Assembly: GCF_030816295.1 (NCBI RefSeq)
Contig: NZ_JAUSXV010000001.1
Coordinates: forward strand, 3,596,001-3,660,000
Source of the DNA: Microbacterium natoriense
GTDB taxonomy: Bacteria > Actinomycetota > Actinomycetes > Actinomycetales > Microbacteriaceae
Direction of reading: 5' to 3'
Length of the DNA: 64,000 nucleotides
Shown here: piece after piece, positions 22,146 through 31,169 of the stretch
How the letters are laid out: each line of letters opens with the position of its first letter
Numbering within the stretch: position 1 is the stretch's first letter
Translations under genes and position numbers: made by a program
Notes under the pieces: model-generated
The model's input: the letters and a program-made list of their open reading frames with translations, nothing else
What the model was told of the DNA's origin: nothing
Database searches by the model: none

Positions 22146-22906
22146 GCGGTCTCCTCGGAGTCGGATGCGGAGTCGGATGCGGTCAGGAAGGCGTCGAGAT
22201 CGTTCACGACCACGGTGGCGCCTGCGGCGCGCAGCGCATCGGCGCCGGTGCCGCGGTCGACGCCGACCACGGTGGCGAAGCCGGCGGCGGCCGCGGAGGC
22301 CGCTCCGGAGGTCGCGTCCTCGACAGCCGCGCTGAGCTCGGGGTCGACCTCGAGCGCGGCGGCGCCGGCGGCGAACATGTCGGGGGCGGGTTTCGATGCG
22401 AGCCCGTCGTTCTCGGCGACCACTCCGTCGACGACGACGGAGAAGAACGAACGGATACCGGCAGCGGCCAGCACCTCCTCGGCGTTCTTGGAGCTGGAGA
22501 CGACGCCGAGCGGCACCCCGGCCGAGCGCAGCTTCTCGAGGAGCGCGAGCGAACCGGGATAGGGGGCGATGCCCTGGCTGCGCAACGAGGCGGCGAAGGC
22601 GGCGTTCTTGCGATTGCCGATGCCGCAGATCGTCTGTGCCTCGGGCGGATCGTCGACGCTCCCCCACGGCACCTCGACGTTGCGGCTGTGCATCAGGCTC
22701 GCGACGCCGTCGTAGCGCTTCTTGCCGTCGACGTAGTCGTAGTAGTCGGCATCCGTGTAGGCGGGCTCGATCTGCCAGGCGGCGAAGACGTCGTCGAAGA
22801 CGGCCTTCCACGCTCGCATGTGCACCTCGGCAGTGGGCGTGAGCACACCGTCGAGATCGAAGAGCACGCCCTCGGCGCCGAGCAGATCGGGAAGAGCGTC
22901 AGGCAC
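22142..22906 (-). CDS. Beta-phosphoglucomutase-family HAD hydrolase
   Basis: A 254-residue HAD protein. Motif I is LFDLDGVLT, the cap has VDGKKRYDGVASLM typical of beta-PGM-like proteins, motif II serine and motif III lysine are in VVSSSKNAEEV and SKPAPDMF, and motif IV is VEDATSGAASA. Paired with a GH65 phosphorylase it should convert the released beta-glucose 1-phosphate to glucose 6-phosphate. The GTG start at 22906 lies five bases after GGAGG; the longer frame upstream lacks a Shine-Dalgarno sequence. It overlaps the GH65 start by ATGA. Confidence 0.88.
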   Translation of the reverse strand: MPDALPDLLGAEGVLFDLDGVLTPTAEVHMRAWKAVFDDVFAAWQIEPAYTDADYYDYVDGKKRYDGVASLMHSRNVEVPWGSVDDPPEAQTICGIGNRKNAAFAASLRSQGIAPYPGSLALLEKLRSAGVPLGVVSSSKNAEEVLAAAGIRSFFSVVVDGVVAENDGLASKPAPDMFAAGAAALEVDPELSAAVEDATSGAASAAAAGFATVVGVDRGTGADALRAAGATVVVNDLDAFLTASDSASDSEETA

Positions 22907-23000
22907 AGGAACCTCCGGGAGAAGGACGAGGGGGGTTCGGCACCTCTCCGTGCCACGGTGCAAGCGTAGTCGCGCGGCGCGTGCAGAGGTAACCCCATGT

Positions 23001-23114
23001 GGTCACATGAAGGGCGGCCCTACGCCCGGCATCCCCACCACTTTCGCGACCAGCCTCGCTGCGCGGTCACATGAGTGGCGACTTCGTACCCCGCATTCCA
23101 CCACTTCTGTGACC
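23001..23114. repeat. Two tandem imperfect palindromes in the 320-base gap before ackA
   Basis: Unit 1 (23001-23051) has arms GGTCACATGAAGGGCGG and CCACCACTTTCGCGACC. Unit 2 (23065-23114) has arms GGTCACATGAGTGGCG and CCACCACTTCTGTGACC. The left arms start 64 bp apart, and within each unit the arms are near-complementary. A degenerate half unit (GCGCGGTCGCG) follows. The rest of the gap (22907-23226) shows no gene. Confidence 0.7.
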
Positions 23115-23226
23115 GACCCGGCCGCGCGGTCGCGCCTCAGGCGAGCATCCGCGAGTCGACCCCGCCTCACGCGCAACCGCCCACTGAACGCAGTCGCACC
23201 AGTGGCGGAGGCACCATGCCGCGCGA

Positions 23227-24447
23227 TCAGAGCAGCGAAGCCGTCTGGCGCGCGATCTGCAGCTCTTCGTTGGTCGGCACGACGAGCACGGTCACGCGCG
23301 AGGCATCGGTCGAGATTCTGCGGATTCCGCGCTCTCGCGCCGTGTTGCGGTCGTGATCGATCACCACGCCGGCGAAGCCCAGTGTCGCCATAGCCTCCGC
23401 ACGCACGGCTGCCGCGTTCTCGCCGACCCCCGCCGTGAACGAGATGACGTCCACCCCGCCCAGCTGAGCGATGTACGCGCCGGCGTATGCGCGCAGCCGG
23501 TGGACGTAGACGTCGAAGGCCAGCGTCGCAGCGGCATCCCCCTGCTCTCGCCCAGCGAGGATGTCTCGCATGTCGCTGCGCCCGGCGAGGCCCTTGAGCC
23601 CGCTGCTCGTGTTCAGAAGCGCGTCGAGATCGTCGATCGAGAGGCCCGCACGGCGGGAGAGATGCACCAAGGCTGCGGGGTCGATGTCGCCCGACCGCGT
23701 GCCCATGACCAATCCCTCCAGCGGAGTGAGCCCCATCGAGGTCTCCACCGAGCGGCCGCCGTCGATCGCGGTGACCGAAGCGCCGTTACCGAGATGGAAC
23801 ACGAGCTGGCGCAGCTCGGAGAGATCGCGATCGAGGAACGCGGCGGCCGACTCGCTCACGTACTGATGGCTGGTGCCGTGGAACCCGTAGCGACGCACCC
23901 GGTGCTCGCGGGCGAGTTCGGCGTCGATCGCGTAGGTGTATGCGGCGGGCGGCAGCGTCTGATGGAACGCCGTGTCGAACACGGCGACGTGGGGCACGTC
24001 GGGGAACACAGCTCGTGCCGCGACGATACCCGCGAGGTTGGCGGGGTTGTGCAGCGGGGCCAGCACCGAGAGCTCCTCGATTTGGCGCTCGACGTCGTCG
24101 TCGATGAGGGTGGGAGCGAAGAAGCGCGCCCCGCCGTGCACGACGCGATGCCCGACGGCCACGGGCGGATGCTCCTCGAGCGAGGGCCCGTGTTCTGCGA
24201 ACTGCTCCAGCATCACCGCGAAGGCGGCATCGTGATCGGCGACCGCGCGCTCGGAGGGGTACGTCGCATCGAGCATCGTGACGACGGCATCCGTCCCTGC
24301 CTGTGGTCGCACCTTGTGCTCGACCGGGCTGAGGTCCTGGCCGATCCGCTCGATCAGACCGTTCGCGAGCTCGTGCTCGTGCTCGATGTCGATCAGGCTG
24401 TACTTCAACGAGGACGAACCGCTGTTGATGACGAGGATGGCGCTCAC
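23227..24447 (-). CDS. ackA: Acetate kinase
   Basis: A 406-residue enzyme interconverting acetyl phosphate plus ADP and acetate plus ATP. Family landmarks in order are ILVINSGSSSLKYSL, GHRVVHGGARF, VFDTAFHQTLPP, RRYGFHGTSHQYV, VFHLGNGASV, MGTRSGDIDP, and FTAGVGENAAAVRA. The GTG at 24447 overlaps the pta stop (GTGA), the normal pta-ackA coupling. The frame stays open far upstream through pta in another frame, but the family start is at the GTG. Confidence 0.96.
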   Translation of the reverse strand: MSAILVINSGSSSLKYSLIDIEHEHELANGLIERIGQDLSPVEHKVRPQAGTDAVVTMLDATYPSERAVADHDAAFAVMLEQFAEHGPSLEEHPPVAVGHRVVHGGARFFAPTLIDDDVERQIEELSVLAPLHNPANLAGIVAARAVFPDVPHVAVFDTAFHQTLPPAAYTYAIDAELAREHRVRRYGFHGTSHQYVSESAAAFLDRDLSELRQLVFHLGNGASVTAIDGGRSVETSMGLTPLEGLVMGTRSGDIDPAALVHLSRRAGLSIDDLDALLNTSSGLKGLAGRSDMRDILAGREQGDAAATLAFDVYVHRLRAYAGAYIAQLGGVDVISFTAGVGENAAAVRAEAMATLGFAGVVIDHDRNTARERGIRRISTDASRVTVLVVPTNEELQIARQTASLL

Positions 24448-26561
24448 GATTCCTGCCCCTGTGCCTGGATGGCGGTGATGGCCACGGTGTTCACGATGTC
24501 GTCGACGAGAGCGCCGCGCGACAGGTCGTTGATCGGCTTGTTGAGTCCCTGCAGCACCGGCCCGATCGCGACGGCGCCGGCCGACCGCTGCACCGCCTTG
24601 TACGTGTTGTTGCCGGTGTTGAGATCGGGGAAGACGAACACGGTCGCGCGGCCGGCGACCTCGGATCCGGGGAGCTTCGCCTTGGCGACGGCCGCGTCTG
24701 CGGCGGCGTCGTACTGGATCGGCCCTTCGACCAGCAGCTCGGGCGCCCTCTCGTGCACGAGTGCGGTCGCCGCCCTGACCTTGTCGACGTCGGCTCCCGT
24801 TCCCGACTCCCCCGTCGAGTACGACAGCATCGCGACCCGTGGTTCGATGCCGAACTGCCGAGCGGTCGCCGCCGACGAGATCGCGATGTCGGCGAGCTGC
24901 TCGCTGGTCGGGTCGGGGATGACCGCGCAGTCGCCGTATACGAGCACGCGGTCGGCGAGCGCCATCAGGAACACGCTCGACACGACGTTCACGCCCGGTT
25001 TCGTCTTGATGATCTCGAACGAGGGACGGATCGTGTGCGCGGTGGTGTGCGCGGCACCCGAGACCATGCCGTCGGCGAGCCCGAGGTGCACCATCATCGT
25101 GCCGAAGTACGAGACGTCGGTGACGGTGTCGGCGGCCTGAGCGAGAGTGATGCCCTTGTGCGCTCGCAGCCGCGCATACTCGGCGGCGAAGCGCTCGACC
25201 ATGGCGGGGTCGTTGGGGCTCAGCACCTGCGCCGCGCCGATGTCGACCCCCAGCTCGACCGCCCTCGCACGGATCGCCCCCTCGTCGCCGAGGATCGTCA
25301 GGTCGGCGACCTCTCGGGCGAGCAGCGTGGCCGCAGCCTGCAGGATGCGGTCGTCGTCGCCCTCGGGGAGCACGATCCGCCGTCGATCGGCGCGGGCGCG
25401 CTCGATCAGCCCGTACTCGAACATGAGCGGCGTGACGACGGTCGACTCGGCGAGGCCCAGCTGCGTGGTGAGATCGGTGATGTCGACGTGCGCCTGGAAG
25501 AGACCGAGCGCACGGTCGTAGCGGGTGCGCGACTCGGGCGAGATGCGGCCACGGGCGTTCATGACGCGGACGGCGGTGTCGTAGGTGCCGAGATCGGTCG
25601 TGATGATCGGGGCGGTGGAGGCGAACCCGTCGAGGAGCTGCACGATGGGCTCCGGCAGCGGGAACGGACCGTTGAGGATGATGCCCGCGACGCGGGGGAA
25701 GGTGCCGGAGGCATCGGCGAGGAGCGTCGCCAGCAGCACCTCGGTGCGGTCGGCGGGGATCACGACGACAGCCTCCTCGGTGATGCGCGGCAGCACGTTC
25801 ACCATCGACATGCCGGCGACCACGATCGTGAGAGCCTCGCGGTCGAGCCGGTCGGGATCGCCCTTCAGGAGCCGGCCGTCCACGGCCGCCAGGATGCCGC
25901 GGATCGAGGGCGCCACGAGCGTGCGGTCTTCGGGGATCGCCCACACCGACATGTCGCGGGCGGGACGCACGGACGCCACCGCGGCGGAGACCTCGGCGAG
26001 CGCATCAGGGGCCGCCCGATTCACGATGACCGCGAAGAGCTCGGCGCGCTCCGCTTCGAGCTCCGCGAGCGCGAGGGAGGCGATCTGGCCGACGGCGGAT
26101 GCGGTGCGCGCCGTCGTGGTGCCGAGCTGCTCGGCCTGCCGCTGCTGGTCTCGGCCGGAGAGCACCAGCAGCACCGGGGCCCCGAGGTTCGCGGCGATGC
26201 GCGCGTTGAATCCGAGTTCGGCGGGGCTCGCGACATCGGTGTAGTCGCTGCCGACGATCACGACCGCATCGCACTGGGCTTCGACGGCCTTGAAACGAGC
26301 GACGATCGTCGACAACGCGCGGTCGGGGTCGTCTCTCACGTCGTCGTAGCTCACGCCGACGCAGTCGTCGTAGTCGAGCTGCACGCCGTCGTGGGCGAGC
26401 AGCAGTTCGAGGATCTCGTCGCGCTCCACCACCGACCGGGCGATCGGGCGGAACACGCCGACTCGCGGTGTCACCCGCATGAGCGCGTCGAGCACTCCGA
26501 GCGCGATCGTCGACTTGCCGGTGTGACCTTCGGCCGAGGTGATGTAGATGCTCCGCGCCAT
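24444..26561 (-). CDS. pta: Phosphate acetyltransferase, long form
   Basis: A 705-residue enzyme exchanging acetyl-CoA and acetyl phosphate. It is the three-domain form: an N-terminal P-loop BioD-like domain (SAEGHTGKSTIALGVLD, residues 9-25), a central DRTGG regulatory domain (about 215-335), and the C-terminal catalytic PTA domain (from about residue 380) with RRIVLPEGDDDRIL, GAAHTTAHTIRPSF and GPVLQGLNKPINDLSRG. Long forms are allosterically regulated. The operon with ackA runs in the Ack-Pta acetate pathway. Confidence 0.96.
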   Translation of the reverse strand: MARSIYITSAEGHTGKSTIALGVLDALMRVTPRVGVFRPIARSVVERDEILELLLAHDGVQLDYDDCVGVSYDDVRDDPDRALSTIVARFKAVEAQCDAVVIVGSDYTDVASPAELGFNARIAANLGAPVLLVLSGRDQQRQAEQLGTTTARTASAVGQIASLALAELEAERAELFAVIVNRAAPDALAEVSAAVASVRPARDMSVWAIPEDRTLVAPSIRGILAAVDGRLLKGDPDRLDREALTIVVAGMSMVNVLPRITEEAVVVIPADRTEVLLATLLADASGTFPRVAGIILNGPFPLPEPIVQLLDGFASTAPIITTDLGTYDTAVRVMNARGRISPESRTRYDRALGLFQAHVDITDLTTQLGLAESTVVTPLMFEYGLIERARADRRRIVLPEGDDDRILQAAATLLAREVADLTILGDEGAIRARAVELGVDIGAAQVLSPNDPAMVERFAAEYARLRAHKGITLAQAADTVTDVSYFGTMMVHLGLADGMVSGAAHTTAHTIRPSFEIIKTKPGVNVVSSVFLMALADRVLVYGDCAVIPDPTSEQLADIAISSAATARQFGIEPRVAMLSYSTGESGTGADVDKVRAATALVHERAPELLVEGPIQYDAAADAAVAKAKLPGSEVAGRATVFVFPDLNTGNNTYKAVQRSAGAVAIGPVLQGLNKPINDLSRGALVDDIVNTVAITAIQAQGQES

Positions 26562-26707
26562 GGGTTCAGCCTAGGCGGCCCGGCCCTGCGACGCTCCCGT
26601 CGCACGTCGTGCCGCCGTCGCGGGATTCCTCAGCGTTCCGGTCGCAGTTCGCGCCGCCGACTGGCTGTGCGAGCGGCAGAAACTGCGCCCGGAAGGCCTG
26701 CGGGGGC

Positions 26708-27370
26708 TCAGCATCCGCTCGTCAGTGCGTCGACCACGGCCGCCGCGTCATCCTGGTACCGCGAGTAGTAGTCGGCATCGGTGTTCACCTGCACGCGGTG
26801 GATCGCGTGCGAAGGCGGCAGCTGCGGCCAGTCGGGCAGGGTCGAGAGCTTCCGGTAGAACAGGGTGGCCGCCGTCGCGGGGTCCATCCGCTCTTCGACG
26901 CTCCCCCACCAGTCCTGCTGCTGGAACAGGCCGATGCTCGTGGTCCGCGAGCCGTCCGGGTTCGTGAAGCCCGTCGTCTCCCAGTCGCCGTAGTCGATGT
27001 TGCGCAGACTGCTCTCGCCCATCGCGGTCATCACGCCGAGGATCTGCCCGTCCCTCCCGAAGCCGAGAGCGGATGCCGTCGTCATGATCGCTGCGGCGTT
27101 CTGCAGCTGCTCACCGCTCCAGCCCTCGATGTCGGCCTCGGCGAGTTCGGCGGGGTCGGCGGCGCAATAAGTCGGCGCCGCCATCAGCTCCGGCGCCCAG
27201 GATGCCAGTCCCGGCGCCGCGAGCACCGCGACGCCCGCGACGACGGCGACCACGGCGGCGGACACGCCGACGCGACGCAGCATCCGGCGCCTCTGCATCC
27301 GCTTCCGCGCCCGCTGCCGGCTGCTCGGCCGCCTTCGCCTGCTCACGGCCCGGCGCCGACGCGCCGTCAT
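26708..27370 (-). CDS. Membrane-anchored lysozyme-like (transglycosylase-type) protein
   Basis: A 220-residue protein. The first 30 residues are very rich in Arg, then one membrane segment (about 33-55), then an outside domain with ILGVMTAMGESSLRNIDYGD, SIGLFQQQDWWGS, and PPSHAIHRVQVNTDADYYSRY. This arrangement (a Glu in ESSLRN, then GLFQQ) is the actinobacterial lysozyme-like fold linked to NlpC/P60 proteins and to conjugation- or phage-type muramidases. A peptidoglycan-cleaving role is likely but the catalytic residue is only inferred. Its ATG overlaps the rhomboid stop by ATGA. The start could also be a later ATG such as in KRMQRRRM. Confidence 0.7.
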   Translation of the reverse strand: MTARRRRAVSRRRRPSSRQRARKRMQRRRMLRRVGVSAAVVAVVAGVAVLAAPGLASWAPELMAAPTYCAADPAELAEADIEGWSGEQLQNAAAIMTTASALGFGRDGQILGVMTAMGESSLRNIDYGDWETTGFTNPDGSRTTSIGLFQQQDWWGSVEERMDPATAATLFYRKLSTLPDWPQLPPSHAIHRVQVNTDADYYSRYQDDAAAVVDALTSGC

Positions 27371-27963
27371 TCCCGTCGTGGCGCGCGTCGAGCGGCGAAG
27401 GCGGCGAGACCGCCCCCGATCGCACCGAACAGGTGCCCCTGCCAGGAGACGCCTGCACCGGCCGCGAAGACCCCGGTGAGCATGGTGGCACCGTAGACGC
27501 CGATGACCACGAGCGCGACGATCGCGTAGAGGACGCGGTGCGCGACCCGCCCCGGTGCGAAGACCCGTGCGACGAGATAGCCGAAGTAGCCGAACACGAG
27601 CCCGGAAGCCCCGACCGTCAGCGTCCCCGGGGCGTTGACCGCCCAGGTGCCGACCCCGCCGATCACGACGATGATCCCCGTCACGGCCCAGAACCGACGT
27701 GCGCCCTCTGCCGCGACGAGACAGCCGAGCACGAGGAACGGCACGGAGTTGCCGATCAGGTGCGGCCAGCTCGCGTGCAGGAGCGGAGCGAACAGGATGC
27801 CGACCAGACCGGCCGGATCCCAGGAGCGGATCCCGAAGCCGGAGAAGGACCCGGGCAGGATGCTGTCAGCCAGTTGCACGGCCCACATCACCGCGAGCAG
27901 GGCGATCGGCGCACCGAATCTGCGGAGTGCGCTCGGCGTTGCCTGCTGCTCGGTGACGGTCAC
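27367..27963 (-). CDS. Rhomboid-family intramembrane serine protease
   Basis: A 198-residue six-segment membrane protease. Conserved elements are HLIGN (68-72), the catalytic Ser120 in GASG, and His177 in WQGHLFGAIGGG. It cleaves transmembrane segments of other proteins; the substrate is unknown. It overlaps the lysozyme-like gene, which could point to a functional link, though overlaps of this kind are common here. Confidence 0.88.
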   Translation of the reverse strand: MTVTEQQATPSALRRFGAPIALLAVMWAVQLADSILPGSFSGFGIRSWDPAGLVGILFAPLLHASWPHLIGNSVPFLVLGCLVAAEGARRFWAVTGIIVVIGGVGTWAVNAPGTLTVGASGLVFGYFGYLVARVFAPGRVAHRVLYAIVALVVIGVYGATMLTGVFAAGAGVSWQGHLFGAIGGGLAAFAARRAPRRE

Positions 27964-28012
27964 GGGTCGATTCTTCCAGGGGCGTCTGTGAGTCCCTCGA
28001 CAGGCTCAGACG

Positions 28013-28043
28013 CCCACAGGCGACAGGCTCGGAAACCCGTGGG
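28013..28043. terminator. Hairpin downstream of the SRP RNA
   Basis: GCCCACAGG and CCCGTGGGC form a nine-bp arm with one mismatch around a 13-base loop. It lies about ten bases beyond the SRP RNA 3' end, after a T-rich stretch on the minus strand. There is no strong T-tract after the stem, so its role is uncertain. Confidence 0.35.
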
Positions 28044-28053
28044 CAAAGAAAAT

Positions 28054-28142
28054 GACCCTCCGCGCACCCAGCAGAGCCCGGTTACCCTTGCTGCGTTTCC
28101 GCCCTGGGGGAATTGGCCTGGATGCCGCCACGCGGAGAGCCG
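28054..28142 (-). ncRNA. ffs: Signal recognition particle RNA, small bacterial type (4.5S)
   Basis: On the minus strand the conserved apical region reads CCCCCAGGGCGGAAACGCAG followed by CAAGGGTAACCGGG, the actinobacterial form of the SRP domain IV tetraloop and the Ffh-binding internal loop. The ends can pair: GGCTCTCCGCG at the 5' side with CGCGGAGGGTC at the 3' side. About 90 bases. The RNA is the scaffold for Ffh in co-translational membrane targeting. Ends are placed from the terminal helix and may be off by several bases. Confidence 0.85.
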
Positions 28143-28194
28143 TCGACAAGTCTAGCCGATCCCGGGACCTGCTCTTTGACAGACTGGGGAAGCC

Positions 28195-31104
28195 ATGGAC
28201 CTGCCGACGACCTCCGCCCCGCTGCTCGGATGGACGTTCGACGGGACTCTGCGCACCTATCAGACCGAGGTGCTCGAGCGGATCCCCGTGGGCACGGTCG
28301 GTCCTCTGCATGTCGTCGCCCCTCCCGGCTCGGGGAAGACGCTGCTCGGTCTGCTCCTCGCGACGCGGGAGGGCGATCGCGCTCTCGTGCTCGCCCCCAC
28401 CGTGACGATCCGTCAACAGTGGGTGCGCACGGCGGAGTCCTTGGCCCCGACGCCGGCGAGCGTGTCCGACGACCCGGAGCGCATCTCGGACCTCACCGTG
28501 ATGACGTACCAATTGCTCAGTGTGACGGGAGACGGCTCGCCCTTCGACGATCTGGCGAGGGCCGTCTGGGCCGAGGAGCTCATCGCGACCGGCCGCACCG
28601 AAGCGGATGCCGCGACCTGGCTCGCCGAACTCGCCGTCGACAGTCCCGCCGCCTACCGTTCGGGCATCCGCAGCCGGGTCCGCCGGCTGCGCAGGCGATT
28701 TGCCCGACGCAACCCCGACGAACTCGCCCGCGTGCTGCACCCGAATGCCGTCGCACTCATCGACCGGCTCGTCGACGCCGGCGTCCGCACCGTGATCCTC
28801 GATGAGTGCCACCATCTGCTCGATCACTGGGCTCTCGTCGTCGCCTATCTGGCCGGACGGATCCGCGAGCGAGGCGGATCGCCGCGATTGATCGGGCTCA
28901 CGGCGACGCTGCCCTCGCCCGACGACGAGGCGGAGTACGAGAACTACACCCAGCTCCTCGGCGAGGTCGACTATGAGGTACCGACTCCGGCCGTCGTGAA
29001 GGAGGGCCATCTCGCCCCTTACCGCGACCACGTGATGGTGATCGAGCCGACGCCGGCCGAGATCTCGTTCATCCGTCACCACGAGGAACGGCTGCACGAC
29101 CTCGTCATGCAGCTGCTCACCACCCCCGACGCCGTGTCGTACCTCGAGAGGCAGTTGCAGCCCGAAGACGAAGACGAGGACGAGCCGGGTGCAGGCGCGG
29201 AGGCCCTGCTCGAGCGCGCCTTCGCGAACGACTTCCCGCTGACGCGCTCGTGCGCGGTGGTGCTCCGGGTCGTGCAGCCGCAGCATCCGCTGCTCGCCGC
29301 GATTCCGCCTCTGCTGCTGGACCGCTGTACGAGCGAAGACCTGCTCATCGTGCTCACCCGTTTCGCCCAGACCCGACTGCTCGGGAATCCGGATGCGCAT
29401 CGCCAGTGGGACTACGTGCGCCGCGCCCTCGCCGACTTCGGATACATGCTCACCGACCGGGGGCTGCGCCGCGGACGCGATCCCCTCGACACGACGCTCG
29501 CCTACTCGGCCGCGAAGGATCATGCCGCCGTGGAGATCCTCCGCCTCGAGCTCGAGTCCGAGGACGCCGACCGCGTCCGCGCGGTCGTGGTCACCGACTT
29601 CGTCGAGCACGGCAACAGCCGCGGGATGATCGGGGATGCTGCGGCAGGCGCATTGCGCGCATTCGAACTCCTCGCCGCCGACCCCGTGACGGTGAGGCTG
29701 AACCCGGTGCTCGTCACCGCGCAGCATCTGCGGGCCTCGGCAGGGGATGCCGCGGATCTCGCCGCAGAGCTCACCGACCTGCTCGCCGAACCCGTCCTGG
29801 TGCGGGAGGGCTCCGGCCCGACGCGCGAAATGCGCGGCCCCGGCATCGGGAGCGGACGGATGGTCGCCGCGCTCTCCGAGTTGATCCGACGAGGCCGGAT
29901 CAGGCTCCTGGTCGGCACCCGCGGGCTGCTCGGCGAGGGCTGGGACTGCCCGGCGGTGAACACCCTCATCGACCTCACGGCCGTCGCGACCTCGTCGGCC
30001 ACTCAGCAGCTGCGCGGACGCACGCTGCGTCTCGATCCGGAGTGGCCGGACAAGGTCGCTCACAACTGGTCCGTCGCATGCCTCATTCCCTCGCAGGTCG
30101 ACCTGGACGACACGACAGAGCCGCGACGGCTCCGTCGCAAGCACTCCCATCTGTGGGGGCCGAGCGCCGACGGGGACGGCAGCATCGTCAGCGGTCTCGG
30201 ACACGCGCTCCCGCCGTCCGCCATGCAGGCGTTCGACCGCGTCCTCGACAAGGACCCGGCCGCGTCCGTCGCCGACGTCGAAGCGTTCCTCGCCGAGAGC
30301 CGGCCGACGCGCACGCAGACGCGGCGGCAATGGCACATCGGCGAGCCGTACCTCTCTCACGAGCGCGAAAGCGTGAGGATTCAGCGCGTCCCGCACGCGC
30401 CGCTGCTGCACACCGCTCGGGCGGCCGGCGCCGGCTCCATCGGCGCCTTCATCACGGGCACGGCGATCGCCGGAGGGCTCGTCGCGCTGGTGGACGTTCT
30501 CGGCGCCCTGAGCATCCCGCTCGTCGGCGGCCTCGCACTCGCGCTCCTCTGCGGTGTCGGGGCGGCCGTGGCCGCCGCGGTGCCGGTGCTCGGTCGGGCG
30601 TTGCGCGATCGTCGCAGACCGGCCGAGGTGTACCGGAACGCGGCGGTCGCGATCGCGCGCACCCTGCATGAAGCCGGCCGGATCAGTCCGATCGACGAGT
30701 CAACGATCCGTGCCCTCCGCCAGGACGGTGATCGTGTACGCATCGAAGTGGGCGGAGAGCAACGGGATCGGGCGATGGTCGCCGACGCCGTCGAGGAGCT
30801 GTTCGGACCGGTGCGCACACCCCGGTTCCTGCTGCAGACCGGACGCGCGGAATCCGGCAGGATGCGCCTGTCCGAGCGCATCGCCGACCGTCTCTCCCCC
30901 GGGCGGACGCTGCTCCCCATCCCCCGCGCGATCGCCCGACGTCGAGCGGACGCCGAACTCCTGCACCGGCACTGGCAGCGCCTGATCGGCCCGTGCGCGC
31001 TGCACGAGTTCCAGGGCGCAGCGGGCCTCGCGCTCCTGCGCGTCGCACGCAGCAGCGAGGGCCGCCTCGACGGGACCGAATCCCGCACCCGAATCTGGGG
31101 GTGA
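28195..31104 (+). CDS. Superfamily 2 DEAD/DEAH-type helicase with a membrane-segment insert
   Basis: A 969-residue SF2 ATPase. Walker A is APPGSGKT (42-49), motif II is DECHH (203-207) and motif III TAT (236-238). The second RecA domain is at about 470-620 with LLVGTRGLLGEGWDCP (motif V region) and TQQLRGRTLRLD (motif VI, Arg finger). A very acidic insert (EDEDEDEPG) lies near residue 325. Unusually, residues about 745-800 contain two hydrophobic stretches (IGAFITGTAIAGGLVALV and LALALLCGVGAAVAAAV), followed by a soluble tail, so the protein may be membrane-attached. No nuclease or restriction domain is recognised. Role unknown; DNA repair or defence are both possible. Confidence 0.8.
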   Translation: MDLPTTSAPLLGWTFDGTLRTYQTEVLERIPVGTVGPLHVVAPPGSGKTLLGLLLATREGDRALVLAPTVTIRQQWVRTAESLAPTPASVSDDPERISDLTVMTYQLLSVTGDGSPFDDLARAVWAEELIATGRTEADAATWLAELAVDSPAAYRSGIRSRVRRLRRRFARRNPDELARVLHPNAVALIDRLVDAGVRTVILDECHHLLDHWALVVAYLAGRIRERGGSPRLIGLTATLPSPDDEAEYENYTQLLGEVDYEVPTPAVVKEGHLAPYRDHVMVIEPTPAEISFIRHHEERLHDLVMQLLTTPDAVSYLERQLQPEDEDEDEPGAGAEALLERAFANDFPLTRSCAVVLRVVQPQHPLLAAIPPLLLDRCTSEDLLIVLTRFAQTRLLGNPDAHRQWDYVRRALADFGYMLTDRGLRRGRDPLDTTLAYSAAKDHAAVEILRLELESEDADRVRAVVVTDFVEHGNSRGMIGDAAAGALRAFELLAADPVTVRLNPVLVTAQHLRASAGDAADLAAELTDLLAEPVLVREGSGPTREMRGPGIGSGRMVAALSELIRRGRIRLLVGTRGLLGEGWDCPAVNTLIDLTAVATSSATQQLRGRTLRLDPEWPDKVAHNWSVACLIPSQVDLDDTTEPRRLRRKHSHLWGPSADGDGSIVSGLGHALPPSAMQAFDRVLDKDPAASVADVEAFLAESRPTRTQTRRQWHIGEPYLSHERESVRIQRVPHAPLLHTARAAGAGSIGAFITGTAIAGGLVALVDVLGALSIPLVGGLALALLCGVGAAVAAAVPVLGRALRDRRRPAEVYRNAAVAIARTLHEAGRISPIDESTIRALRQDGDRVRIEVGGEQRDRAMVADAVEELFGPVRTPRFLLQTGRAESGRMRLSERIADRLSPGRTLLPIPRAIARRRADAELLHRHWQRLIGPCALHEFQGAAGLALLRVARSSEGRLDGTESRTRIWG

Positions 31105-31169
31105 CACGCACCCGATCGGGTTACGATCGGTTCACGCGCGCACCGCTGCGCCCACGCGAGAGGCAACGC

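Noticed and set aside
19358..22969. A very long plus-strand frame antisense to GH65 and the HAD gene
   Set aside because: It has no family motifs and is the typical antisense shadow of high-GC coding sequence.
23227..25944. A 905-residue open frame that starts inside pta and ends at the ackA stop
   Set aside because: The upstream half is pta out of frame; ackA starts at the GTG at 24447 that overlaps the pta stop.
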